Assembly: GCA_016124525.1 (NCBI GenBank)
Contig: WGNO01000024.1
Span: 1 to 64,000 of the forward strand
From: Nostoc sp. RI_552
GTDB taxonomy: Bacteria > Cyanobacteriota > Cyanobacteriia > Cyanobacteriales > Nostocaceae
Direction: 5' to 3'
DNA length: 64,000 nt
Numbering within the stretch: the first letter of the stretch is position 1; each line of letters starts with the position of its first letter. The notes under the pieces were generated by a model. The model saw nothing but the letters and a program-made list of their open reading frames with translations, was not told where the DNA came from and did no database searches. This document shows positions 43,366-50,502 of this stretch, one piece after another. The position numbers and the translations under genes were made by a program.

Positions 43366-45510
43366 TTAAGCGCCAATAATACCACCGTCTTCACGGGTAA
43401 TCATCACTACTCCAGAACGTGGACGACCAGAAGGACCATAACCTTGATCGTGAGGCCAGTTACCACGCAAGGTGGGATTTTCAGTGGTTCCACCATCATT
43501 TGGATGCTGGATGTTGACAAACATGGTTCTACCATCTGGGGTAGTGATTACACCTGTTACCTCGCAGTCGGTTGGACTGGTAAGGAAGCGTTTAATTTCT
43601 TTGGGATTGTTGGGGTTGGCACAGGACATAGAGTTACCACCAATGTTTTGCCAGTCACCAAGACCATCCCCCGCTTGGTCGGTTTGAATCCAGAGACGGC
43701 CGAACTCGTCAAACCAAAGACCATCTGGTGCGCCAAGGTCGTCACCGTTAATATTGCCTTTATGATTTGCATCGGCATCGAGTTTGTCACCACACTCAAC
43801 AAAAATATCCCAATCGAAGGTGGTAGCTGTGACTGTGCGTCCAGTTTCACGCCAACGAATGATGTGACCGTAACGGTTATCTCGGCGTGGGTTAGCACCA
43901 TCAACAGGAGGACGTGCGCTACCACCTCTGGTGGAACCGTCAACGGCGTTCACAGATGCTGGTGTTGTTCCGCGACGACTGTTGTTGGTCAAGGTACAGT
44001 AGACTTCAATTTCATTGAATCCGCCAATACGAGGACGCACAGCAGTCCATTCGGGACGATCCATCATGGTTGCGCCCACTCTATCCGCAGCTTGTCTTGT
44101 TTTAATTAACACCTCAGCTTGGCTGTTAAAACCGTTTTCTGGTGTTAAACCATTCTGACCGTAGACTAAAGGTAGCCACTCGCCGGTGCCGTTGTCGTTG
44201 AACTTAGCAACGTACAAGGTACCGTTGTCCAGTAAGTTACGGTTAGCATTACGAACTCTGGGATTAAAGGGTTGAGAGCAAACAAACTTATAGATATATT
44301 CGTTGCGCTCGTCATCACCCATGTACAAACCTAGACGGTTGTTGTCATCGAGGACATATTGAACGCTTTCGTGCTTAGAGCGACCCAGGGCAGTGCGCTT
44401 AACGGGTTTACTTTCGGGGTCGTAGGGGTCAATCTCCACTACCCAGCCAAACAAATTAGGCTCAAGGGGATTGGTGCTGGCATCAAAACGTGGATCAACT
44501 TCATGCCAGCGATAACCGAAACCTGTTGCAGAAACACCGTATCGGTTTTGTTGTGATCTAACTTCTGGTTCTGTGGGTCCTTGGGGATCACCAAGGTAGC
44601 CAAAGTAGCCGTTCCAGTTTTCTTCACAAGTTAGGTAAGTACCCCAGGGAGTGTAACCGTGGGCGCAGTTGTTGAGTGTACCATAAGCGGTGTAGCCGTC
44701 GTTTACCCCGATTTCAAAGGAACCTTCGGGTGTGATATCAAATTTCTTGGACTTCACAAACGCACTACCTGCAACAGGCCCAGAAATTTGCATTTCCGTG
44801 TTAACTGTGATGCGACGACCATACTGAGAATCGCGATTTACACTCCAGTGATTACGAAATCTATCTTTGGATATCTCAAGGACAGATACGCCGTGAGCAG
44901 CTTGAGATTTACGTACTTTCTGAATTGTTACTTCAGTCAAACCGTCGGGATGAAGAAACTGTTCTTGGGTGTACTCATGATTGACGCAGAGTATGCCCCG
45001 ATTGTATCTTGAGGGTGCCTTAGCTCTTCTGCTTCTGGATGACTGAGAGAAAAACTGCAATCCAGGAACAGGGAAAAAGTGCATACCATCATTGTTCATC
45101 CCGAATTGTTGTTCCTGTGCAGCAGCATCCTGGGAAGCGTCTGGTAACCAGTTAGGGGCACCGGGCATGATGGGATCTCCCCAAGCAACTAATACTTCGG
45201 CTTTGTAGCCTTGGGGAACAGTGACAAGATTCTTCTCTAGTACTCCCGTGGCTGGGTTGAGCCGATTTGGCGGAACAGACTCGAAGCCCATACCACCAAA
45301 TCCCAGTCCTGGGGGAACCGTAGCTGCAGCCACAGTTTGAACTAAGCCACTGATGGTAAAATCTCCCAATACAGTTGCTGCTGAAGCACCTACAGCCGTC
45401 ATTACGAAGCGTCTGCGCTTCATACCTACGCGGCCAATTACGTCAAGAATTGATTCGTTACTTGATGGATTAAGGGTTATATTGTTCTTCGGATGAAGGC
45501 GACCTTTCAT
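43366..45510 (-). CDS. phoX: PhoX-family phosphatase, Tat-exported
   Basis: The product has 714 residues. The N-terminus has a twin-arginine signal (MKRRRFVMTAVGASAATVLG within residues 30-50), so the protein is exported folded to the periplasm. The mature part has the PhoX/DUF839 pattern: GFESVPPN, VPQGYKAEVLVAWGDP, CVNHEYTQEQ, NNCAHGYTPWGTYLTCEENW, DDERNEYIYKF, DGLWFDEFGRLWIQTD. PhoX enzymes are calcium- and iron-dependent alkaline phosphatases that release phosphate from organic phosphate esters. Expression usually answers to phosphate starvation through PhoB; a pair of 13-bp direct repeats upstream is a candidate control element. Length is at the usual size. It stands alone with a strong terminator downstream. 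Confidence 0.9.
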   Translation of the reverse strand: MKGRLHPKNNITLNPSSNESILDVIGRVGMKRRRFVMTAVGASAATVLGDFTISGLVQTVAAATVPPGLGFGGMGFESVPPNRLNPATGVLEKNLVTVPQGYKAEVLVAWGDPIMPGAPNWLPDASQDAAAQEQQFGMNNDGMHFFPVPGLQFFSQSSRSRRAKAPSRYNRGILCVNHEYTQEQFLHPDGLTEVTIQKVRKSQAAHGVSVLEISKDRFRNHWSVNRDSQYGRRITVNTEMQISGPVAGSAFVKSKKFDITPEGSFEIGVNDGYTAYGTLNNCAHGYTPWGTYLTCEENWNGYFGYLGDPQGPTEPEVRSQQNRYGVSATGFGYRWHEVDPRFDASTNPLEPNLFGWVVEIDPYDPESKPVKRTALGRSKHESVQYVLDDNNRLGLYMGDDERNEYIYKFVCSQPFNPRVRNANRNLLDNGTLYVAKFNDNGTGEWLPLVYGQNGLTPENGFNSQAEVLIKTRQAADRVGATMMDRPEWTAVRPRIGGFNEIEVYCTLTNNSRRGTTPASVNAVDGSTRGGSARPPVDGANPRRDNRYGHIIRWRETGRTVTATTFDWDIFVECGDKLDADANHKGNINGDDLGAPDGLWFDEFGRLWIQTDQAGDGLGDWQNIGGNSMSCANPNNPKEIKRFLTSPTDCEVTGVITTPDGRTMFVNIQHPNDGGTTENPTLRGNWPHDQGYGPSGRPRSGVVMITREDGGIIGA

Positions 45511-45627
45511 TTATAGGTACTCCGTTTAGTGTTTAGAAAGTTGCTATCTAGTGAATTTTCGACTGACAGGAGCAATATCCTAACTCAAGAAAATTTTCTT
45601 AATTCTTCTACAGCCACTTCCCTGTAG

Positions 45628-45719
45628 TTAATATCAGGTTGAGGCTGACCGTTATTGCTCACGCAGGTAAAAATTATTAAGTCAATTTCAATTTAAGTAA
45701 AAAGTATTAATATCAGGTT
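45628..45719. promoter_or_regulatory. Pair of 13-bp direct repeats upstream of phoX
   Basis: TTAATATCAGGTT occurs at 45628-45640 and again at 45707-45719, about 120-210 bp upstream of the phoX start. Read on the minus strand, each copy gives AACCTGATATTAA, which loosely resembles Pho-box half-sites (TTAACCT type). The match is imperfect. Confidence 0.3.
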
Positions 45720-45935
45720 ATATATTGATTAATTTCAATTTATCTACGGATATTTTTTTTGCTTAAATGGTATTTATTGCTATAAATCTTTGACTTTTAA
45801 CAGTATATTTTCTCATTTATATCTGGACTAAATCTTTTTTAAGTGGCTATTGCAGGTTTTGTATACTGATTTTTGCTAGTGTTTAATAAAATTTATTTTC
45901 AATAAATTATTTAAGTTATTTTGAAAACAACGAGA

Positions 45936-46040
45936 AATGTTGACTGTTGACTGTTGACTGTTCAAGTTGTGCGTGGGTGATACAAAATTTGAGCAATTAA
46001 TGACTCTGTTCTTAAGAGACAATGAACTTTATCTGGGTAA
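45936..46040 (+). repeat. Dispersed repeat, copy C
   Basis: It has three TGTTGAC heptamers, TGTTCAAGTTGTGCG, GTGATACAAAATTTGAGCA, AATTAATGACTCTG, AGACAATGAACTTTATCTGG and GTAA. The right part of the unit (GCAAAAATTGTAAA and beyond) is missing. Confidence 0.75.
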
Positions 46041-46144
46041 GCTGAACGGTCTTTATTCACCTGGTACTGTCAGCCTTTTTACCTATTTGGTGACCAAATT
46101 TAGATCAGGAACAGTGTTCAGCCTTCTGTTGTCCTATTCTGGAG

Positions 46145-47104
46145 ATGGGTAATATTGTTGTGGGTGAGACTGTGTTTTTCAGTGTTGTTATACCAACTTA
46201 CAATCGCCAGCCGATTTTAGAAAAGTGCCTCCGGGCTTTGGAGGTGCAGAAGTTGAGGGTATCAAGTTCAGTAACTGACTACGAAATTGTCTTGGTAGAT
46301 GATGGTTCTACTGATGGCACCTTAGAGTGGCTGGTGGCACATGAGGAAGAATTTCCCCACGTGCGATGGTTTGAGCAAGACCACGCGGGGCCTGCTGCTG
46401 CTCGTAATTTGGGAGTAGAGAAAGCACTGGGACAGATAATTATCTTTATCGATAGTGATTTGGTGGTGCTGAACAATTTCCTGGAAGCTCATGGAGAGGC
46501 CTTGGTACAGGGACGGAAAAAGTTGGGTGGGGATGGCTTTTTCACCTATGGTGCGGTTATCAACACTTGTAATTTTGATGACCCCACGGCGGAGCCTTAT
46601 AAAATCACCGATTTTTCCGCAGCTTTTTTTGCCACGGGTAATGTTGCTATACCCAAACATTGGCTGGAAAAAGCAGGGCTGTTTGATAACAGTTTCCAAC
46701 TTTATGGCTGGGAAGACTTAGAATTAGGTGTCAGACTGAAAAAACTGGGACTGCAACTAATTAAATGTCCAGCAGCTGTTGGCTACCACTGGCATCCACC
46801 ATTTAGCTTAGAACAAATTCCCTGTTTAATTGACAAAGAAATTCAACGGGGTCGCATGGGTGTTTTGTTTTATCAAAAGCATCCCTGTTGGGAGGTGCGA
46901 ATGATGATTCAAATGACTTGGTTGCATCGTTTACTTTGGGGTATTCTCTCACTCAATGGCGCACTTAATGAGCGGACAATGGCTCCCTTGTTGCAATGGC
47001 TGATTAATTCAGGTAAACCGCAGTTGGCGTTGGAAGTTGCTCGCATTTTCCTGAACTGGTACAATGTCCAGGGAGTTTATTCTTTTTATAAGCAGCTAAG
47101 TTAG
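46145..47104 (+). CDS. GT2-family glycosyltransferase
   Basis: The product has 319 residues. It is a GT-A fold enzyme: SVVIPTYNRQPILEKCL at the N-terminus, VLVDDGSTDGTLEWL for nucleotide binding, the DxD metal motif in IIFIDSDLVVL (about residue 105), and GWEDLELGVRLKKLG (about 192-206), the ED motif seen in galactosyltransferase-like C-terminal regions. It transfers sugar from a nucleotide-sugar to an unknown acceptor, probably in polysaccharide, glycan or lipid synthesis. The ATG at 46145 is preceded by GGAG too close for good initiation; a GTG at 46160 with GGAG 15-19 nt upstream is an alternative. The gene is bracketed by dispersed repeat copies C and D in opposite orientation. Confidence 0.87.
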   Translation: MGNIVVGETVFFSVVIPTYNRQPILEKCLRALEVQKLRVSSSVTDYEIVLVDDGSTDGTLEWLVAHEEEFPHVRWFEQDHAGPAAARNLGVEKALGQIIIFIDSDLVVLNNFLEAHGEALVQGRKKLGGDGFFTYGAVINTCNFDDPTAEPYKITDFSAAFFATGNVAIPKHWLEKAGLFDNSFQLYGWEDLELGVRLKKLGLQLIKCPAAVGYHWHPPFSLEQIPCLIDKEIQRGRMGVLFYQKHPCWEVRMMIQMTWLHRLLWGILSLNGALNERTMAPLLQWLINSGKPQLALEVARIFLNWYNVQGVYSFYKQLS

Positions 47105-47179
47105 TTGATAATTAATTGTTGTGTTTGACCGGAGACTTGAATGTATGTGGTTGCTCGCAGAAGTGTTAAACCATGGAAT

Positions 47180-47302
47180 AAAAATTTACAATTTTTGCGT
47201 TTTACCCAGATAAAGTTCATTGTCTATTAGGAATAGAGTCATTAATTGCTCAAATTTTGTATCACCGACCCATAACTTGGACAGTCAACAGTCAACATTT
47301 CT
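47180..47302 (-). repeat. Dispersed repeat, copy D (inverted)
   Basis: Reading the minus strand gives two TGTTGAC heptamers, TGTCCAAGTTATGGG, GTGATACAAAATTTGAGCA, AATTAATGACTC, AGACAATGAACTTTATCTGG, GTAAAACGCAAAAATTGTAAA and TTTTTATTCC. It is the most complete copy and lies in opposite orientation to A, B and C. Confidence 0.75.
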
Positions 47303-47347
47303 GAGAAGAAATATATCATCTCAAGTTTTGCGGGGTGAAATTTGTTG

Positions 47348-47356
47348 TGATATACT
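47348..47356 (+). promoter_or_regulatory. Extended -10 box of the rpsB promoter
   Basis: TGATATACT (TGn followed by TATACT) lies 99 bp upstream of the rpsB start, just before the structured leader. A -35 box is poor, as expected for extended -10 promoters. Confidence 0.5.
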
Positions 47357-47386
47357 AGAAAAGTTGTCTAATCTCGCACATCCAGT

Positions 47387-47441
47387 AATTCGGGTGTTTC
47401 CTAATGAGGAAATACAACTGGGTGGAGGATTAACCCGAATT
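47387..47441 (+). promoter_or_regulatory. Structured rpsB leader (candidate S2 autoregulatory element)
   Basis: A perfect 9-bp stem, AATTCGGGT (47387-47395) with ACCCGAATT (47433-47441), encloses a second hairpin TTTCCT / AGGAAA. The 3' arm ends directly before the GGAG site (47442-47445) of rpsB, so the structure can affect ribosome access. Protein S2 represses its own leader in other bacteria; no leader family is known to me for this exact fold. Confidence 0.45.
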
Positions 47442-47454
47442 GGAGTAAAAAAAT

Positions 47455-48243
47455 ATGCCAGTAGTTTCATTGGCTCAAATGATGGAGTCTGGGGTACACT
47501 TCGGGCATCAAACCCGACGTTGGAACCCAAAAATGTCTCAGTATATTTATACTGCGCGCAATGGCGTACATATCATTGACTTGGTGCAAACTGCCCAGTT
47601 AATGGAAAATGCTTATGCCTATATGCGATCGCAGTCTGAGCAAGGTAAAAAATTCCTCTTTGTTGGTACGAAGCGCCAAGCGGCTGGGATCATAGCCCAA
47701 GAAGCTGCACGTTGTGGTTCTCACTACATTAACCAGCGTTGGTTGGGTGGAATGCTGACTAATTGGGCTACCATTAAGACCAGAGCGGATCGCCTGAAAG
47801 ATTTGGAACGACGGGAAGAAAGCGGGGCATTGGATTTATTGCCGAAAAAAGAAGCTTCCATGTTGCGTCGAGAAATGGTGAAGCTCCAAAAGTACCTGGG
47901 TGGGATTAAGAATATGCGGAAAGTCCCGGATGTGGTGGTGATTGTAGACCAACGGCGGGAATATAATGCAGTTCAAGAATGCCAAAAACTAGGACTGCCA
48001 ATTGTGTCTATGCTAGATACAAACTGTGATCCAGATGTAGTAGACATACCCATTCCAGCCAATGATGATGCTATCAGATCGATTAAGTTGATAGTTGGCA
48101 AACTGGCGGATGCGATTTACGAAGGTCGTCACGGTCAATTGGAGGCTGAGGACGAAGAGGAAGATTATGATGATACTGAGTATGATTACGATGAAGATGA
48201 AGATTTAGACGCGTCCGTTGATGATTCCAATTCGGATGAATAG
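47455..48243 (+). CDS. rpsB: 30S ribosomal protein uS2
   Basis: The product has 262 residues. The uS2 signature is complete: [39 protein letters not shown], and [11 protein letters not shown] with the coiled-coil helix domain between. The C-terminus carries a long acidic tail ([20 protein letters not shown]), a feature of many cyanobacterial S2 proteins. It binds the back of the 30S head-body junction and recruits S1. GGAG 9 nt before the ATG supports the start. The operon rpsB-tsf is conventional, with a 160-bp gap that holds an imperfect hairpin (AGTATG / CATACT). Confidence 0.96.
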   Translation: MPVVSLAQMMESGVHFGHQTRRWNPKMSQYIYTARNGVHIIDLVQTAQLMENAYAYMRSQSEQGKKFLFVGTKRQAAGIIAQEAARCGSHYINQRWLGGMLTNWATIKTRADRLKDLERREESGALDLLPKKEASMLRREMVKLQKYLGGIKNMRKVPDVVVIVDQRREYNAVQECQKLGLPIVSMLDTNCDPDVVDIPIPANDDAIRSIKLIVGKLADAIYEGRHGQLEAEDEEEDYDDTEYDYDEDEDLDASVDDSNSDE

Positions 48244-48403
48244 GTGGAACCGTTGAGTATGGAGACTAAAGAGCTCACGCTTCATACTAAATTCTTCTGA
48301 TTTCATACTTGATTGCTTTTTCTTCACCAGCCCTGAGTAAGATAGAAATACTCAACACCCGTGAGCAATTACAACTCAAGGTCAAATTAGGAATTGAGGC
48401 AAC

Positions 48404-49348
48404 ATGGCGGAAATATCTGCAAAAGTCGTCCAAGAGCTACGCCAAAAAACTGGTGCAGGCATGATGGACTGCAAAAAAGCCCTGAAAGAAACTGAAGGCG
48501 ACATAGAAAAAGCTATAGATTGGCTGCGACAAAAAGGGATTGCTTCCGCAGGTAAGAAAAGCGATCGCATTGCGGCAGAAGGTCTAATAGACACCTACGT
48601 TCAACCCGGTGGTGGAGTTGGTGTGCTGATAGAAATTAATTGCCAAACCGATTTTGTTGCCCGTAACGAAGCTTTTAAAGGTTTAGCTAAGAACCTAGCC
48701 CAACAAGCAGCCACGGCTGATAGTGTTGAGTCCTTGTTGGCTCAACCCTACATTGAAGACAAAAGTGTCACTGTAGATCACTTCATCAAGCAAACCATGG
48801 CCCAGCTTGGTGAAAATATCCAGGTGCGTCGCTTTATCAATTTTGCTCTTTTAGAAGGGGAACAAGGTATTGTAGATAGCTACATTCACACTGGTGGTCG
48901 AGTTGGTGTTTTAGTACAACTTAATGCCAAAACTGAGTCAGCAGCTGAGAATGAAGAGTTTCAAACATTGGCGAAGAATACAGCAATGCAAGTTGCAGCT
49001 TGTCCCAACATCGAGTATGTCAGTGTAGACGAAATCCCCGAGGAAATTGCTCAAAAAGAAAAAGAAATTGAAATGGGGCGGGACGATTTAGCTAACAAAC
49101 CAGATAACATCAAAGAGAAAATTGTTCAGGGACGAATTGAAAAACGCCTGAAAGAATTGACTTTGTTGGATCAGCCTTTTATTCGCGACCAAAGTATTTC
49201 TGTGGAAGAATTGGTAAAACAAGTTAAAGGCAAACTAGGTGAGGAGGTCAAAGTAACTCGCTTTGTTCGCTATATCCTCGGTGAAGGTATTGAGAAGCAA
49301 GAAAGTAATTTTGCCGAAGAAGTTGCTGCACAAATGGGTGCTAAGTAA
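48404..49348 (+). CDS. tsf: Elongation factor Ts
   Basis: The product has 314 residues. It starts [27 protein letters not shown] (an EF-Ts UBA-like N-terminus), with the core [13 protein letters not shown] and EF-Tu-binding segments in the two repeated domains ([15 protein letters not shown] and the C-terminal [15 protein letters not shown] helix). Length is a little over the Escherichia coli form, typical for cyanobacteria. It exchanges GDP for GTP on EF-Tu. It follows rpsB and ends with a strong terminator at 49398-49433. Confidence 0.96.
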   Translation: MAEISAKVVQELRQKTGAGMMDCKKALKETEGDIEKAIDWLRQKGIASAGKKSDRIAAEGLIDTYVQPGGGVGVLIEINCQTDFVARNEAFKGLAKNLAQQAATADSVESLLAQPYIEDKSVTVDHFIKQTMAQLGENIQVRRFINFALLEGEQGIVDSYIHTGGRVGVLVQLNAKTESAAENEEFQTLAKNTAMQVAACPNIEYVSVDEIPEEIAQKEKEIEMGRDDLANKPDNIKEKIVQGRIEKRLKELTLLDQPFIRDQSISVEELVKQVKGKLGEEVKVTRFVRYILGEGIEKQESNFAEEVAAQMGAK

Positions 49349-49397
49349 CTTTAGTTAGAAGTTAAGAGTTGCCTTTGTAACTTATTACTTGTGTGCT

Positions 49398-49433
49398 CAC
49401 AGGTCAGTGGCAATTAACTGGCCTGTGTTTTTT
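49398..49433 (+). terminator. Intrinsic terminator of rpsB-tsf
   Basis: CACAGGTCAGT and ACTGGCCTGTG form an 11-bp stem with one G-T wobble and an 8-nt loop, followed by a T-run, 50 bp after the tsf stop. Confidence 0.85.
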
Positions 49434-49559
49434 GGTGAGTATTATGGTAGGAAGAAATGAAGAACCAGGGACAAATCAAAAGATAAATACACTTGTACCA
49501 TAATAAAATATGGCAGATGCCACTATACCCTATCACATGGGCAATCAATAAGAAAAGAT

Positions 49560-50387
49560 ATGGCGAGATCAATTGAGCTAATTGAACAGGATATTGCAGT
49601 GTTACAAGAAGCGATGGGAGCCATCGCTGTAGAACTCCACAATGCCTATGCCGATTATTTAAGCACATTGGGCCAAGCCTTGGGGAAACAGTTGATTCTG
49701 GCAAGTTACCATTTGTGCACCCAAGGGTATCCTGAAAAATTTCTCAGGTTATCCCTGAATCAGCGCCAAAAATTGCAACAAGCTATTCGCAAACTAGGTC
49801 AAGGGGGGGCTGAGTTACTACTTTCTTATATTCAAGGTGAAGGAGATAAGAAAGAAGAACATAAGGAGGATGAGGAAGTAACATATGTGTCGGAGGTGTC
49901 GGAGGTCAATTCACCATTAAAAAGTTTCTCCCCGAATTTTTCCAACCCGGTTGAATTGGGAAAATGGCAGCAGAATCTGGAAAATTTACTGCAAGAACTA
50001 CTGAAAAATGTCTCCCGGGATGCTAATGTTTTGTTACAAAAGGCTGGTATCTTACCCAAGAAATTACCAGAACCGGTTTTAGAAGCAGCGGCAACTGTGT
50101 CAGAAGCATCTGCTGAAGTGATGCCGGGGCCACCCAATCTCTTAAACTTGGTATTGGAAATTGAAAATGAAAAAGATTTAGAAAACCCTAAAATCACACA
50201 GATTATGGCCATTAACCTAAGATTGGGGGAAATTGAATTTGCCGACACAAAACTCTCATGTGAGCGGAGGCAAATTCGCCATATTTTAGTTCAGCTCAAC
50301 AAGATAGGGCGAGATTATCAAAAAAAGCAACGAGAACGTTCAGTTGCTGAAGCTGAATCTGCATGGCGGGCAAGTTGGTTTGAATAA
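49560..50387 (+). CDS. Hypothetical protein upstream of recG
   Basis: The product has 275 residues. The N-terminal third is helical (ELIEQDIAVLQEAMGAIAVEL, ASYHLCTQGYPEKFL, LNQRQKLQQAIRKLG). A charged low-complexity linker follows (GDKKEEHKEDEEVTY), then a helical middle (KWQQNLENLLQELLKNVS), and a C-terminal helical part (IMAINLRLGEIEFADTKL, RRQIRHILVQLNKIGRDYQ). No signal or membrane segment. It looks like a conserved cyanobacterial protein often found before recG, but I cannot assign a function. The linker sequence suggests two domains. It is separated from recG by 104 bp that include a heptanucleotide repeat. Confidence 0.7.
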   Translation: MARSIELIEQDIAVLQEAMGAIAVELHNAYADYLSTLGQALGKQLILASYHLCTQGYPEKFLRLSLNQRQKLQQAIRKLGQGGAELLLSYIQGEGDKKEEHKEDEEVTYVSEVSEVNSPLKSFSPNFSNPVELGKWQQNLENLLQELLKNVSRDANVLLQKAGILPKKLPEPVLEAAATVSEASAEVMPGPPNLLNLVLEIENEKDLENPKITQIMAINLRLGEIEFADTKLSCERRQIRHILVQLNKIGRDYQKKQRERSVAEAESAWRASWFE

Positions 50388-50460
50388 AGTGCTGAGTCAG
50401 TAGTGACCGTAGTCAAAAGCCAAAAGTCAAAAAACTATACCTTCTTGAATTACCAATTGA

Positions 50461-50502
50461 CTAATGACCAATGACCCATGAGCAATAACCAATGACTAAT
50501 GA
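50461..50502 (+). repeat. Heptanucleotide tandem repeat overlapping the recG start
   Basis: Six units of seven bases (CTAATGA, CCAATGA, CCCATGA, GCAATAA, CCAATGA, CTAATGA) run from 50461 to 50502. The recG ATG (50492) lies in the fifth unit. This belongs to the STRR class found in heterocystous cyanobacteria. Confidence 0.8.

Larger units (their letters stand above)
45511..46144. other. Divergent gap between phoX and the GT2 gene
   Basis: The 630-bp gap holds the 13-bp repeats (45628-45719), an AT-rich segment, and repeat copy C (45936-46040) just before the GT2 gene. No coding region is supported. Confidence 0.5.

Noticed and set aside
43444..44109. Long 221-codon frame on the plus strand opposite phoX
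   Set aside because: It is a shadow of the phoX reading frame: Cys/Thr-rich, low-complexity translation, no ribosome-binding site, and phoX itself is strongly supported.
47220..47579. Open frame covering repeat copy D and the rpsB leader
   Set aside because: It overlaps rpsB in another frame, has no start signal and is made of repeat sequence.
50461..50502. Tandem heptamers as a possible CRISPR array
   Set aside because: The units are 7 bp with no spacers or conserved long repeats; this is an STRR-type repeat.
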